Below are positions 1 through 8,597 of a DNA stretch of 64,000 nt, piece after piece (within the stretch, counting starts at the first letter, position 1; each line of letters opens with the position of its first letter). The position numbers were made by a program, and so were the translations under genes. Source of the stretch: Caballeronia sp. INDeC2 (GTDB taxonomy: Bacteria; Pseudomonadota; Gammaproteobacteria; Burkholderiales; Burkholderiaceae); NCBI RefSeq assembly GCF_023631325.1, contig NZ_JALQDG010000029.1, forward strand, positions 18,237 through 82,236, in the 5' to 3' direction. The notes below the pieces were generated by a model that did no database searches, was not told where the DNA came from, and was given only the letters and a program-made list of their open reading frames with translations.

Positions 1-23
1 GTGCTCGTGCTCGACCTCTGAAC

Positions 24-944
24 TCAAAGCTTCTCGAAGCCCGCAAGGATGTCGGTCATCAGGCCGCGCATCCACGCGATGCCCTCGTCCTCATGAAAGT
101 GCTCGTGCCAGTGCATCGTCACAGCGGCCTTCGGCAATTGAACAGGCAATGCATAGATCCTGAATGCATCGTTGCGATTGAGAATATGCGCGAGCCGCGC
201 GGGCAATGTCGCGAATAGATCGGTGACCGCGAGCACGCCGGGAACGGCCACGAAATGCGGCAGCGCGAGCGCGATATTGCGTCCGACACCTTGCGAGCGC
301 AATGCGTCGTCGAGCGCATGGTGGCTATGTTCGAGCGATCGCACCTGCACATGCGATGCCGAAAGAAACTGATCGAGGCTCAACGTCTCGCCTGCGGGCA
401 AGCCTTTTCGTTTTCTCGTCATGCATACATAGGCCTCCTCGAAAAGCAATGCATGGCGCGTGCGAGGCAACAGCGAAGGCAAATTGCCGATCGCGAAGTC
501 GAGCCGGCTCGAACGCAATGCTTCCTCGATTTCCTCGACAGGCAAAGGCTCGACCAGCAGCTTCACGCGCGGCGCAGTTTCGTGCAGCGCCTGACAAATC
601 GCGGGCAAATACGCCATTTCTCCTGCATCCGAGAGGGACAGGCGAAACGTGCGATTGCTCGTCGATGCATCGAAGCGCTCGGCAAAGCGCAAGGCTTCAC
701 GCACGGTATCGAGCGCGCGTCCGACGAGCTCGGCGAGTTCCAGCGCGACGGGCGTCGGCTGCATGCCCGCGCGCGTGCGGATGAAGAGCGTGTCATCGAA
801 AAGCGTGCGCAGACGGCCCAGCGAATAGCTCACTGCGGGCTGCGAGAGCGCGAGCCGTTCGCCGGCCTTGGTGAGGCTGCGCTCCTCCACGATTGCCTGA
901 AAGACACGCAGCAGATTGAGATCGACATGGTCGAGGGAGGTCAT
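24..944 (-). CDS. LysR-family transcriptional regulator of the iac region
   Basis: A 306-residue LysR-type regulator. The N-terminal winged helix-turn-helix is clear: VDLNLLRVFQAIVEE begins near residue 6, followed by SLTKAGERLALSQPAVSYSLGRLR. The C-terminal part is the usual effector-binding domain of the NahR/LinR-like branch. I start it at the ATG just before SLDHVDLNLLRV; an upstream in-frame ATG at 1019 would add 25 residues unlike the family. It is divergent from the Rieske oxygenase gene at 1104, the classic arrangement for a regulator of an aromatic catabolic operon. The 160-bp intergenic space contains TCGC-AAA-GCGA near 1014-1024, a weak LysR-box-like repeat. The effector is presumably indole-3-acetate or an intermediate; that is inference from context. 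Confidence 0.9.
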   Translation of the reverse strand: MTSLDHVDLNLLRVFQAIVEERSLTKAGERLALSQPAVSYSLGRLRTLFDDTLFIRTRAGMQPTPVALELAELVGRALDTVREALRFAERFDASTSNRTFRLSLSDAGEMAYLPAICQALHETAPRVKLLVEPLPVEEIEEALRSSRLDFAIGNLPSLLPRTRHALLFEEAYVCMTRKRKGLPAGETLSLDQFLSASHVQVRSLEHSHHALDDALRSQGVGRNIALALPHFVAVPGVLAVTDLFATLPARLAHILNRNDAFRIYALPVQLPKAAVTMHWHEHFHEDEGIAWMRGLMTDILAGFEKL

Positions 945-1103
945 TGGCAAACTCTCAAGATATCGGCCGGATTTATCCAGCACCCGTTTTTTAATCGATT
1001 TGACGCATGATCTTCGCAAAGCGAGACTGATGTCAACGAGAGGATGTGCCGATCTCTATCGCCATCTTCGTGTTAGCCGATCAACCTCACCCCACATCGA
1101 ACG

Positions 1104-2387
1104 ATGAGCACGCCGACAATCCAAATCATCGACACGAGCGCGCTCGGCCGCCGCGCGCAAGCCGACCGCATCGCACCGTCGCTCTATTACGATCCTGATC
1201 TCTTCGAGGCCGAACTCGAGCGCATCTTTTACAAAACGTGGATCTGGGTCGCGCATGAAAGCGAATTGCCGAAACCAGGCGATTTCGTCACGACGACCAT
1301 CGGCCGCCAACCGGTGATCGTCGTGCGCGACAAGACAGGCGCGGTGCACGTGCTGCAAAACCGCTGCCGTCATCGTGGCGCAACCGTGTGCGAAGAGCAC
1401 AAGGGCAATGCGAAAGGCTTTACCTGTCCGTATCACAGCTGGTCTTACGCGCTCGACGGCACGCTGCGCGCCCTGCCTTACGGCGACGGCTATGAAGGCG
1501 TCTGCGAAAAAGGCGATTTGCCGCTCAAGAAATTGCGCGTCGGGATTTATCAGGGCTTGATCTTCGCGAGCTTCAATGAAGCAATCGAACCGCTCGAAGA
1601 CTTTCTCGGCGGCGCGAAACCGTGGATCGATCTTTTCATGAAGCAAGGCGCGGGCTATCCGATCAAGGCCAACGGCGAACATAAGTTCAAGTTCAAGGGA
1701 AACTGGAAAATCCAGCTCGAGAACACGACCGATCTTTATCACTTCCCCGTCGTGCATAAATCCTGGATGAAGTCGATCGACGATGAAACCGCCGCAGCCA
1801 TCACGAGCTTCATGACGAGCGATGATGCTTTCTGCCGCTCGCTCGGCAATGGCCATAGCCTTGCCGTGCTAGTGCCCGAAATCGTCGATCTCGACAAGGA
1901 TGACGGCGCTCCCTTGCCGGAACGCTTCAATGATCTGGCCGCGAAGCTCGCGGAGAAACATACGCACGAGGAAGTGCGCCGTATCGTGCGCTCCTTGATG
2001 GGCGTCGGCTTCAATCTGAATCTGTTTCCGAACCTTGCGCTTTCGATGGCATTCTTCCGCGTGCTGCGGCCTATATCCGCCGAGGAAACGGAAATTCGCC
2101 ACGTCGCATTGGCAATGGACGGCGGCCCTGAAGAAGCGAATCGCGTGCGGCTGCGCATTCACGAGCATTTCCAGGGTCCATTCGGCTTCGGCAGCCCCGA
2201 CGACGCCGAAGCATGGGAACGCGTTCAGCGCGGCTCGCACGCGGGCCCCGACGTGCCCATTCTCGTCAATCGCGGATTGAACCGCGAAACGACGGCACCG
2301 AACGGAGAAAAGACCGCGCATGCCACCGATGAAACCGGCATGCGTGAAGCCTATAAGCAATGGCGCGCAATGATGGAGCAGGCATGA
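1104..2387 (+). CDS. iacC: IacC, Rieske aromatic-ring dioxygenase large subunit
   Basis: A 427-residue ring-hydroxylating oxygenase alpha subunit. The Rieske [2Fe-2S] ligands are visible: C88-x-H90 in CRHRG and C108-x2-H111 in CPYH. The catalytic mononuclear iron site follows the family pattern with D210, H213 and H218 in ENTTDLYHFPVVH, and an acidic stretch near residue 367 can supply the third ligand. It overlaps the beta subunit by ATGA. Homology to IacC is inferred from the full set of iac partners downstream (iacABIHE). In characterised iac pathways, IacCD acts late, on a dioxindole-acetate-type intermediate, leading to catechol. No catechol cleavage genes are in the window, and no ferredoxin or reductase gene adjoins it. 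Confidence 0.9.
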   Translation: MSTPTIQIIDTSALGRRAQADRIAPSLYYDPDLFEAELERIFYKTWIWVAHESELPKPGDFVTTTIGRQPVIVVRDKTGAVHVLQNRCRHRGATVCEEHKGNAKGFTCPYHSWSYALDGTLRALPYGDGYEGVCEKGDLPLKKLRVGIYQGLIFASFNEAIEPLEDFLGGAKPWIDLFMKQGAGYPIKANGEHKFKFKGNWKIQLENTTDLYHFPVVHKSWMKSIDDETAAAITSFMTSDDAFCRSLGNGHSLAVLVPEIVDLDKDDGAPLPERFNDLAAKLAEKHTHEEVRRIVRSLMGVGFNLNLFPNLALSMAFFRVLRPISAEETEIRHVALAMDGGPEEANRVRLRIHEHFQGPFGFGSPDDAEAWERVQRGSHAGPDVPILVNRGLNRETTAPNGEKTAHATDETGMREAYKQWRAMMEQA

Positions 2388-2884
2388 TGGACGATCGCAA
2401 CGCACTCTTCTCTCAACATACACTCGCGCGCGCGATCGAATTCATCTGGCGTGAAGCCGACATGCTGGACCGCCGCGACTATCGCGCGTGGCTCGATCTG
2501 TGGGACCCAAATGGTTTCTACGTGGTGCCGATCGATCCGAACGCAACCGACTTCGCCGCCACCCTGAACTACGCCTACGACGATCAGCACATGCGCGAGT
2601 TGCGCGTGCAGCGCATGGCGTCGGGCTATTCGGCGTCCGCATCCGACGCGGCCCGCACGGTGCGCACCGTTTCGCGCTTCACGCTGTCGAGCGATAGCGC
2701 CGATGTCGTGGAAGTGAGATCAGCGCAAGTCATCGTCGCGTACAAGCGGGGCGTATCGACGATCTTCGCCGCCGATCTCACGCACAAGATCGGCATGGCG
2801 GGCGGCGAGCCGAAGCTCCTCGAGAAGGTGATTCGCCTGATCGATTCGACCGAAGCGCTGAGCGCAATCGGCTTCCTGCTTTGA
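2384..2884 (+). CDS. iacD: IacD, dioxygenase small (beta) subunit
   Basis: A 166-residue ring-hydroxylating dioxygenase beta subunit with the SnoaL/NTF2-like fold. It has the usual N-terminal pattern of a helix followed by EADMLDRRDYRAWLDLWD and the conserved YYVVP-like strand (here GFYVVPIDP). The start is the ATG overlapping the TGA of iacC, preceded by the purine-rich ATGGAGCAGG. An upstream ATG at 2360 in the same frame lies inside iacC and is less likely. The tight overlap implies translational coupling and 1:1 subunit stoichiometry with IacC. Beta subunits of this type are structural; the iron centres are in the alpha subunit. Confidence 0.88.
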   Translation: MMDDRNALFSQHTLARAIEFIWREADMLDRRDYRAWLDLWDPNGFYVVPIDPNATDFAATLNYAYDDQHMRELRVQRMASGYSASASDAARTVRTVSRFTLSSDSADVVEVRSAQVIVAYKRGVSTIFAADLTHKIGMAGGEPKLLEKVIRLIDSTEALSAIGFLL

Positions 2885-2934
2885 GCTTTGCGTGCGTATC
2901 GATGCATTCGCGCCGATGCGTGCTTACCGCTCGA

Positions 2935-4440
2935 TCAAGCGCGATGAGACAAAGGCAAAGCGAAGCAGCATTCGAGGCCGCCGCTGGCCGCGCGTTGCGC
3001 CCAGATGCGGCCATCGTGCCGCGACACGATGTTCTTGCACAACGACAAGCCAATGCCGTTGCCGCCCGCCTTCGACAAAGAAAAGCCGTCGAGGAGGCGT
3101 TCGAGCGCATCGTCGGGCACGCCCGGTCCGTTGTCGATCACATGCAGTTCTGCCGCGTCTGCGTTCATAGCTGTAGCGAGCGTGACGATCTTCGTGGACG
3201 ACTTCGCGCCTCTCAACGCTTCGATAGCATTGAACGCAAGATTGAGGATCACCTGACCGATGAGCACGCGTTCGCTACGTACCGTCAACGGCTCGCCCCA
3301 TTGCTCGATTCTGAGCGTCACGCCTTCGTCTCTCGCGCGCAATTGAATGAAGTACGCGACATCCGCGAGTATGTCGCGAAGATCCGCCTGAACTTCGACC
3401 GGTTCGCGTTTCACGATGAACTCGCGCACGCTCTTGATGATATGCGCCGCGTGCTCGGCCTGGCGATCGGCGGCGCGCAGCCCCCAGATTGCGCTATCGA
3501 CGGAATCGGGTTGAGCGAGCCGCTGAATCGCGCCTTCGATGAAATTACGCACGGCGGCAAGCGGCTGACTCAATTCATGTGCGATCGCCGTCGCCATCTC
3601 GCCCATTGCGTTATTGCGCCCCGCGTATTCGAGCATGCGCGCTTCGTTGCGGCGCGCTTCTTCGATCGCGACTTCATCGCTGATATCGCGGAAATGAACC
3701 AGCGTGCCATCTTCGATATCGATTCGCCTGCACGTGATGCGGAGCCATCGTTTTGCGCCGTCGCGACGCGTAATCGAATAACGTTGCGCGGCCGTCGAAT
3801 GCTGTCGCGTCGCGCTGCGCAACTGCGCGATCAGCCGATCGCGATCTTCTCTCGTGCAATAGTCGAGCGCGACGCCCAGCGGCGCATCGCTCGCGACGCC
3901 CAGCACGCGCCGTCCGGACTCGCTGATATAGCTCACCTTGCCGCGCGGCGTGAGCACCGCCACGCCCTCGCCCAGATCCTGCATGTACTCGCGCAAGCGC
4001 GTCTCATAGCGGCGCAACTTCTGGCGCATCGCTTCTTCGGCGCTGATATCGCGGAACTGCACCATCACTACCTCGCGCCCGGCGAGCGGCACGTAAGTCG
4101 CGATGGCCTCGGACAGCATATCGACGCCCGCGCGCGAGCGATAACACCATTCATAACTTTGCGGGCCTTCGGTGACGGAGCGATCCATCGCATTCACCGC
4201 GATTTCGCGGCGGTATTTGATGTCGTCGCGGGTCATGTCGTGCGCCTTGAGCGGCAGCAACTCTTCCACCGAAAAGCCGAGCGCGACGCAAGCCGCACGA
4301 TTTGCCCAGACGATAGCCTTCGTCTGTGCATCGTGAAGAAGCACGCATTGCGTCAATGCATCGAGCAGTCGGTGGAAATCGTCTTCGGCGGGGAAGTTCA
4401 TATCGAGGTGCGAGGGAAACATGATTGCAACGCTAACCAT
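2935..4440 (-). CDS. Soluble PAS-domain sensor histidine kinase
   Basis: A 501-residue histidine kinase with no membrane segment. Two PAS-like domains come first: residues about 20-140, containing WANRAACVALGFSVEELL, and about 150-265, containing GEGVAVLTPRGKVSYI and ending in VHFRDISDE. Next is a HisKA domain with the H-box MATAIAHELSQPLAAV. The HATPase domain shows NLAFNAIEAL (N box), DNGPGVPDDA (G1) and GGNGIGLSLCKNI (G2). The layout resembles FixL/DctS-like kinases that sense cytoplasmic or redox signals. It is divergent from iacA. The FixJ/NarL-type regulator at the other end of iacABIHE (8598-9230) is its likely partner. Several ATGs lie near the N terminus (4440, 4422, 4401), so the exact start is uncertain. 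Confidence 0.88.
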   Translation of the reverse strand: MVSVAIMFPSHLDMNFPAEDDFHRLLDALTQCVLLHDAQTKAIVWANRAACVALGFSVEELLPLKAHDMTRDDIKYRREIAVNAMDRSVTEGPQSYEWCYRSRAGVDMLSEAIATYVPLAGREVVMVQFRDISAEEAMRQKLRRYETRLREYMQDLGEGVAVLTPRGKVSYISESGRRVLGVASDAPLGVALDYCTREDRDRLIAQLRSATRQHSTAAQRYSITRRDGAKRWLRITCRRIDIEDGTLVHFRDISDEVAIEEARRNEARMLEYAGRNNAMGEMATAIAHELSQPLAAVRNFIEGAIQRLAQPDSVDSAIWGLRAADRQAEHAAHIIKSVREFIVKREPVEVQADLRDILADVAYFIQLRARDEGVTLRIEQWGEPLTVRSERVLIGQVILNLAFNAIEALRGAKSSTKIVTLATAMNADAAELHVIDNGPGVPDDALERLLDGFSLSKAGGNGIGLSLCKNIVSRHDGRIWAQRAASGGLECCFALPLSHRA

Positions 4441-4464
4441 AGCATCGGCGCGTCTCGCGCGCCG

Positions 4465-4480
4465 CTAAAGATATCTTTAG
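4465..4480. promoter_or_regulatory. Perfect 16-bp palindrome between the kinase and iacA
   Basis: CTAAAGATATCTTTAG is a perfect inverted repeat with no spacer in the 147-bp divergent promoter region, 25 bp upstream of the kinase start and 108 bp upstream of iacA. Its position suggests an operator for a dimeric regulator. The response regulator encoded at the end of the operon, or the LysR protein, are candidates. No binding data can be read from sequence. Confidence 0.45.
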
Positions 4481-4587
4481 ACGACCGGGATGCTTCACTG
4501 AATTGCGCGCTCGCCTTCCCAATTGTTTCAGTCTTTCTGGCTTTCTAGACTGGCATCAACGCATATGAACGAAAAGGAGACGTACCC

Positions 4588-5763
4588 ATGTCAGCTTCCG
4601 AGAGTGCCCTCGCTATTCACGACGATCTGTCCAATCAAACCGAGGTCATAACCCTCGACGATGTTATCGCCGAAATTGCGCAGCGGCGCGACGAGTTCGA
4701 CCGGCTGTCACATGTCCCGCGCGATGTCATCGACAAGCTCAAGCGTGTCGGAATCTATCGTGCCGCGACACCGAAGCGCTTCGGCGGCGACGCGCGCGCG
4801 CCCGCCGAATTCCTGGCGATGATCGAGCGCATTGCCGTCGCCGACGGCTCGGCCGCGTGGGTCGCGAGCTTCGGTTCCGCGAATCTTTATCTCGCCGCTT
4901 TGCCGGTCGCGACGCAGGCCGCAATCTATGCGGATGGACCCGATCAGGTCTTCGCGGGCGGGCTTTTTCCGGTGCAGAATGCACAACCCGCGCCGGGCGG
5001 CTATCGCGTGAACGGCACATGGAAGTTCGCGAGCGGTTGCAAGGGCGCGGACTGGCTCGGTGTCGGCATCGGCACGGGAAAACCTGGCGAAGCGCCGGGA
5101 AAGCCACGCACGGCTGTATTTCGTCCCGCGCAGGTCGAGATCGTCGAAAACTGGAACGTCGTCGGCATGCAGGGCACAGGCAGTCACGATTTGCGCGTGA
5201 CGGATCAGTTCGTCGCCGAAGACTGGACCTTCGTGCGCGGCGGTGCACCGACGGTCGATGAACTGCTCTATCGCTATCCGACGATCGCATATGCGGCGCA
5301 AGTGCTCGCCGTCGTGAACCTGGGTCTTGCGCGTGCCGCGCTCGATGTCGCGAATCAAATGGCGGGCGGCCGCAAGACGACGACCGGTGCGCCTCAACTT
5401 GCCGATCGCGCTTATTACCGTATCGAACTTGCAAAAGCCGAGGCGCAATTGCGTTGCGCGCGCGCATTCTTCTATGAATCGACCGATAGCGTTTGGCAGG
5501 CGATTCTCGCGGGCAATGAAGTCACATCCGAACAAGTAAGCCTGTTGCGTCTTGCGGCAACGCAGATCGCGCGCGAAGGTGCGGACGTCGTGAATCGCGC
5601 CTATCGCCTCGGCGGCACGATGGCGATTTATCGCACGCATCCGTTGCAACGGCTGATGCGCGACGCGATGGTCGTCACGCAACACGCATTTCTCGGCGAA
5701 GGCAACTACGACGGCGCTGGCGCTGTGTTTGTCGGCGTGCCGCCGATTCCCGGCTATCTCTGA
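4588..5763 (+). CDS. iacA: IacA, flavin-dependent indole-3-acetate hydroxylase (acyl-CoA dehydrogenase fold)
   Basis: A 391-residue member of the acyl-CoA dehydrogenase-like group D flavin monooxygenases (HpaB/DszC type). Visible features are VAWVASFGSANLYLAALP near residue 90, the beta-domain signature FASGCKGADWLGVG near residue 147, and a C-terminal helical domain with AYRLGGTMAIYRTHPLQRLMRDA where acyl-CoA dehydrogenases carry the CoA/FAD-contacting helices. AAAAGGAGACG lies 9 bp before the ATG. Members of this family use reduced flavin from a separate reductase, here probably the gene at 9523. In the iac pathway IacA carries out the first oxygenation of indole-3-acetic acid. Its neighbours iacBIHE follow at 3-37 bp or overlapping, so a single operon is expected. 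Confidence 0.9.
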   Translation: MSASESALAIHDDLSNQTEVITLDDVIAEIAQRRDEFDRLSHVPRDVIDKLKRVGIYRAATPKRFGGDARAPAEFLAMIERIAVADGSAAWVASFGSANLYLAALPVATQAAIYADGPDQVFAGGLFPVQNAQPAPGGYRVNGTWKFASGCKGADWLGVGIGTGKPGEAPGKPRTAVFRPAQVEIVENWNVVGMQGTGSHDLRVTDQFVAEDWTFVRGGAPTVDELLYRYPTIAYAAQVLAVVNLGLARAALDVANQMAGGRKTTTGAPQLADRAYYRIELAKAEAQLRCARAFFYESTDSVWQAILAGNEVTSEQVSLLRLAATQIAREGADVVNRAYRLGGTMAIYRTHPLQRLMRDAMVVTQHAFLGEGNYDGAGAVFVGVPPIPGYL

Positions 5764-5799
5764 GCCACTTTCATCGCATAACAAAAGGAGTAGCGCTTC

Positions 5800-6177
5800 A
5801 TGACCGACAACCGAAACCTGCCTTTGCGCGTGCTGTTCTGCTGCGGCGTAACCCAAAACTTCTTCGACTTGCCGCGCGAGCAGATCGGCGAAGTATGGCA
5901 AGCCTACGGCAAGATGCTCGCTGCTGTCGAAGGCATGGAGAACGTGCGCGTGCTAGGCGTGATGGATGATGATCGACTCGTCGTCGGACAGTCCGATGGC
6001 GCGCCGTGGACGTTCTATATCATGGCCGATGTCGCCGACTTCGATACGGCCGTTGCCGTATGCAATCTTTATCGCACGACGCCGGTCGGCGAATACAACC
6101 TTTGGCGCTATGGAAAGATCGAGGCGCGCGTCGGACGTGCATTGACGGTTCCGCCCGCCGCAGCGAATAACGCGTGA
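5800..6177 (+). CDS. iacB: IacB, small conserved protein of the iac operon
   Basis: A 125-residue cytoplasmic protein without signal peptide or recognisable catalytic motif. It contains LRVLFCCGVTQNFFDL near the N terminus and a middle region, PWTFYIMADVADFDTAVAV, that reads like a ferredoxin-like alpha/beta (dimeric barrel) fold. I assign IacB from its size and position immediately after iacA, as in described iac clusters, where the protein remains of uncertain function. AAAAGGAGTAGCG precedes the start. It is followed by iacI after 4 bp. Confidence 0.78.
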   Translation: MTDNRNLPLRVLFCCGVTQNFFDLPREQIGEVWQAYGKMLAAVEGMENVRVLGVMDDDRLVVGQSDGAPWTFYIMADVADFDTAVAVCNLYRTTPVGEYNLWRYGKIEARVGRALTVPPAAANNA

Positions 6178-6181
6178 CGCC

Positions 6182-6700
6182 ATGACGCAAACCGACATCG
6201 ACGCGTTGCTCGCGCGCCTTGCCGCCTTGGAAGCGCAGAACGAAGTGCGCAAGACCGTCGCGCGTTATATGACGTTATGCGATGTGCCTTGCGCGCCATT
6301 CGAAGGCGAATCGCTCGCCGCACTTTTCACAGATGACGCCGTGTGGGAAGGCATCGGCCCGCAATATGCGCAGAAGTTCGGGCGTCTGCAGGGGCGCGCG
6401 GCGATCGTCGACATGCTGCAATGTTATCTGCCGCCCACGCCGCATTTCGCCAGCAATGTGCACTTCCTGACTTCCGAGCATATCGAGGTTCAGGGCAATA
6501 TCGCCAAAGGCCGATGGGTCATGTTGCAGGCATCCAGTTATGTCGATGCAAAGGCCGAACTTATCGCCGCGCGGCTGGACATCGATTTCGAGCCATCTCC
6601 ACGCGACGAAAACAATGCGTGGCTGATTCGACATTTGCGCACAGAGCGTCTCTTCGATGCGCCCTGGCAAGTGAACCCTCGCGAGGAGACGAATGTATGA
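6182..6700 (+). CDS. iacI: IacI, SnoaL-like enzyme of auxin degradation
   Basis: A 172-residue SnoaL/NTF2-like protein. The N-terminal helix LLARLAALEAQNEVRKTVARYMTLCD is typical of this superfamily, followed by LFTDDAVWEGIGPQY and the strand containing HFLTSEHIEV. SnoaL-like proteins in catabolic operons act as cyclases, hydratases or small isomerases. Published iac work places IacI in the early conversion of hydroxylated indole-acetate. Its stop overlaps the start of iacH (ATGA), so the two are probably translationally coupled. Confidence 0.78.
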   Translation: MTQTDIDALLARLAALEAQNEVRKTVARYMTLCDVPCAPFEGESLAALFTDDAVWEGIGPQYAQKFGRLQGRAAIVDMLQCYLPPTPHFASNVHFLTSEHIEVQGNIAKGRWVMLQASSYVDAKAELIAARLDIDFEPSPRDENNAWLIRHLRTERLFDAPWQVNPREETNV

Positions 6701-7833
6701 GCGCATTCATCAGCGAATTCGATCTACGCGCGAATGATGATGCCAATGGCCCGACCATTGCGATCAAGGACAGCATCGATATCGCAGGTTATCCGACCAC
6801 GGCCGCGAGCCGCGCGCTCGCCGATGCGCCCGCTGCCGCCGAACATGCCGAAGTCGTCCAGCGTCTGCTCGACGCAGGCTGGCGCATCAGGGGCAAGGCC
6901 AACATGCACGAGCTCGCGTTCGGCATGACCGGTATCAACGACTTTACGGGCACGCCGCTGAATCCTCAGGACGCGATGCGAATTCCCGGCGGGTCGTCGA
7001 GCGGTTCGGCTTCGGCTGTCGGACTGGGTCTCGTCGATGCCGCCCTCGGCACCGACACAGGCGGTTCGGTGCGCGGGCCCGCGGCATGCTGCGGCGTGAT
7101 CGGATTGAAGCCTACGTTCGGTCGCGTGTCGCATCGCGGCGTGGCCCCAGTCGAAACCACGCTCGATTGCGTGGGCCCGTTCGCGCGCGACATGCGCGTG
7201 CTGATCGATGCAATGACCGCGATCGATCCTTCGTTCGATGCGAGCATCGCGCGACGGGACGCATCGAAGGCGCGTGTCGGCATCGTCGCTGTAGTCGCGG
7301 ATGCAACCGTCAGTAAAGCGGTCGAGCACGCTGTACGTCGAGCGGGATTCGCCTCACGCAGCATTGAACTGGTATCGATGACCGATGCGTTCTCTGCCGG
7401 TCTCGCGGTCATCAACGCGGAGACGTGGCATGCGTTCGGTCATCTCGTCGAAACGGGCAAGCTCGGCGCGGATCTCGACGCTCGTTTGCGCAGTGCATCG
7501 AACACCACGGCGGCCGATCTCGAAGCGGCCGAGAACGTGAGGCGCGTCTTCACGGCAGCCGTGGATCGCGCGCTCGAAGATGTCGACGTGCTCGTGCTTC
7601 CCACTCTGCCCGCCTTTCCGATCACGCTCGAAGCCGCGCGCGCGGGAACGCCGGTGATCGCGATGTCCTCGCTGATCAGACCGTTCAATCTGAGCGGGCA
7701 TCCCGCGTTGAGCCTTCCTGTGTCAGTCGAAGCATCATCACTCAAGGCCGGCTTGCAGATCGTCGGGCGCAAGGGCGCGGACGAAAAGGTCTGCGCGGTC
7801 GCCGCGCAGATCGAAGCCAAGCTCGCTCAATAG
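6697..7833 (+). CDS. iacH: IacH, amidase-signature family hydrolase
   Basis: A 378-residue amidase of the GatA-like amidase-signature family. The Ser-cisSer-Lys triad context is visible: catalytic lysine in GPTIAIKDSIDIAGYPTTA (K near residue 25), the glycine/serine-rich GGSSSGSASAVGLGLVDAALGTDTGGSVRGPAA motif described by its positions about 98-130, and GVIGLKPTFGRVSHRG. It is shorter than typical GatA (about 480), as expected for standalone small-substrate amidases. The start is the ATG overlapping the iacI stop, preceded by GAGGAGACGA. In iac clusters it is called IacH; its substrate is thought to be a ring-opened amide intermediate, which is inference here. Confidence 0.85.
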   Translation: MSAFISEFDLRANDDANGPTIAIKDSIDIAGYPTTAASRALADAPAAAEHAEVVQRLLDAGWRIRGKANMHELAFGMTGINDFTGTPLNPQDAMRIPGGSSSGSASAVGLGLVDAALGTDTGGSVRGPAACCGVIGLKPTFGRVSHRGVAPVETTLDCVGPFARDMRVLIDAMTAIDPSFDASIARRDASKARVGIVAVVADATVSKAVEHAVRRAGFASRSIELVSMTDAFSAGLAVINAETWHAFGHLVETGKLGADLDARLRSASNTTAADLEAAENVRRVFTAAVDRALEDVDVLVLPTLPAFPITLEAARAGTPVIAMSSLIRPFNLSGHPALSLPVSVEASSLKAGLQIVGRKGADEKVCAVAAQIEAKLAQ

Positions 7834-7845
7834 AGGAACTCAAAC

Positions 7846-8589
7846 ATGTCGAACAGAATCGCGCTAATCACGGGCGCGGCACGCGGCCTCGGCGCCGCGG
7901 TCGCGCGCCGCTTTCATGCCGCGGGCTATAAGGTCGCATTGGCCGATATCGCCATCGAAGCAACCCAGGCTCTCGCGCGAGAGTTGAGCGGCGATCAAAG
8001 CAGCGCCTTTGCACTCGAGCTCGATGTCACATCGAAAGCGGACTTCGAACAAGCCCGTGACGCCGTGCATGAACGCTGGGACCGCATCGATGTGCTCGTC
8101 AACAATGCGGGCGCATCGAAGGTCGTGCCCGTCATGGAGATCACCGCCGAGCAGTTCGATCAAGTTATCGACGTGAATCTGCGCAGCGTGCTCTTCGGCT
8201 GTCAGGTATTCGGCCGCTATTTCGCGGATCGTGGCGCGGGACGCATCGTCAATATCGCATCGCTCGCGGGACAGAACGGCGGCTCGGCGACCGGCGCGCA
8301 TTATGCGGCTGCAAAAGGCGGCGCGATTACGTTGACCAAGGTATTCGCACGCGACCTCGCCGCGCACGGCGTGACCGTCAATGCGATCTCGCCCGGCCCG
8401 CTCGATCTGGCCATCGTGCATGAGAGCGTGCCCGCCGACAAGCTCGACAAGGTTGTCGCGAGCATTCCAGTGGGACGTCTGGGCTCAGCCGATTACATCG
8501 CCGATGTGGCCGTGCTGCTCGCATCGCCCGATGCGTATTTCGCCAACGGCGCGTGCTGGGACGTGAACGGCGGCTTATACATGCGTTAG
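7846..8589 (+). CDS. iacE: IacE, short-chain dehydrogenase/reductase
   Basis: A 247-residue classical SDR. The cofactor motif is TGAARGLGAAVAR (residues 9-21), the structural motif is NNAG near residue 86, and the active site is S-x12-YAAAK with Tyr and Lys four apart (GAHYAAAKGG). The glycine motif and DIAIEATQ after beta-2 suggest NAD(H) preference. It closes the iacABIHE run, with a 12-bp gap and AGAGGAAC upstream of its ATG. Described IacE enzymes reduce or rearrange an oxidised indole-acetate intermediate to the dioxindole form. The gene converges on the response regulator at 8598. Confidence 0.85.
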   Translation: MSNRIALITGAARGLGAAVARRFHAAGYKVALADIAIEATQALARELSGDQSSAFALELDVTSKADFEQARDAVHERWDRIDVLVNNAGASKVVPVMEITAEQFDQVIDVNLRSVLFGCQVFGRYFADRGAGRIVNIASLAGQNGGSATGAHYAAAKGGAITLTKVFARDLAAHGVTVNAISPGPLDLAIVHESVPADKLDKVVASIPVGRLGSADYIADVAVLLASPDAYFANGACWDVNGGLYMR

Positions 8590-8597
8590 CGTGCGAG

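Noticed and set aside
2881..4548. Long plus-strand open frame of 555 codons over the PAS kinase
   Set aside because: Antisense shadow: the minus strand encodes a kinase with all H, N and G boxes, while this frame shows no domain and a composition typical of reversed GC-rich codons.
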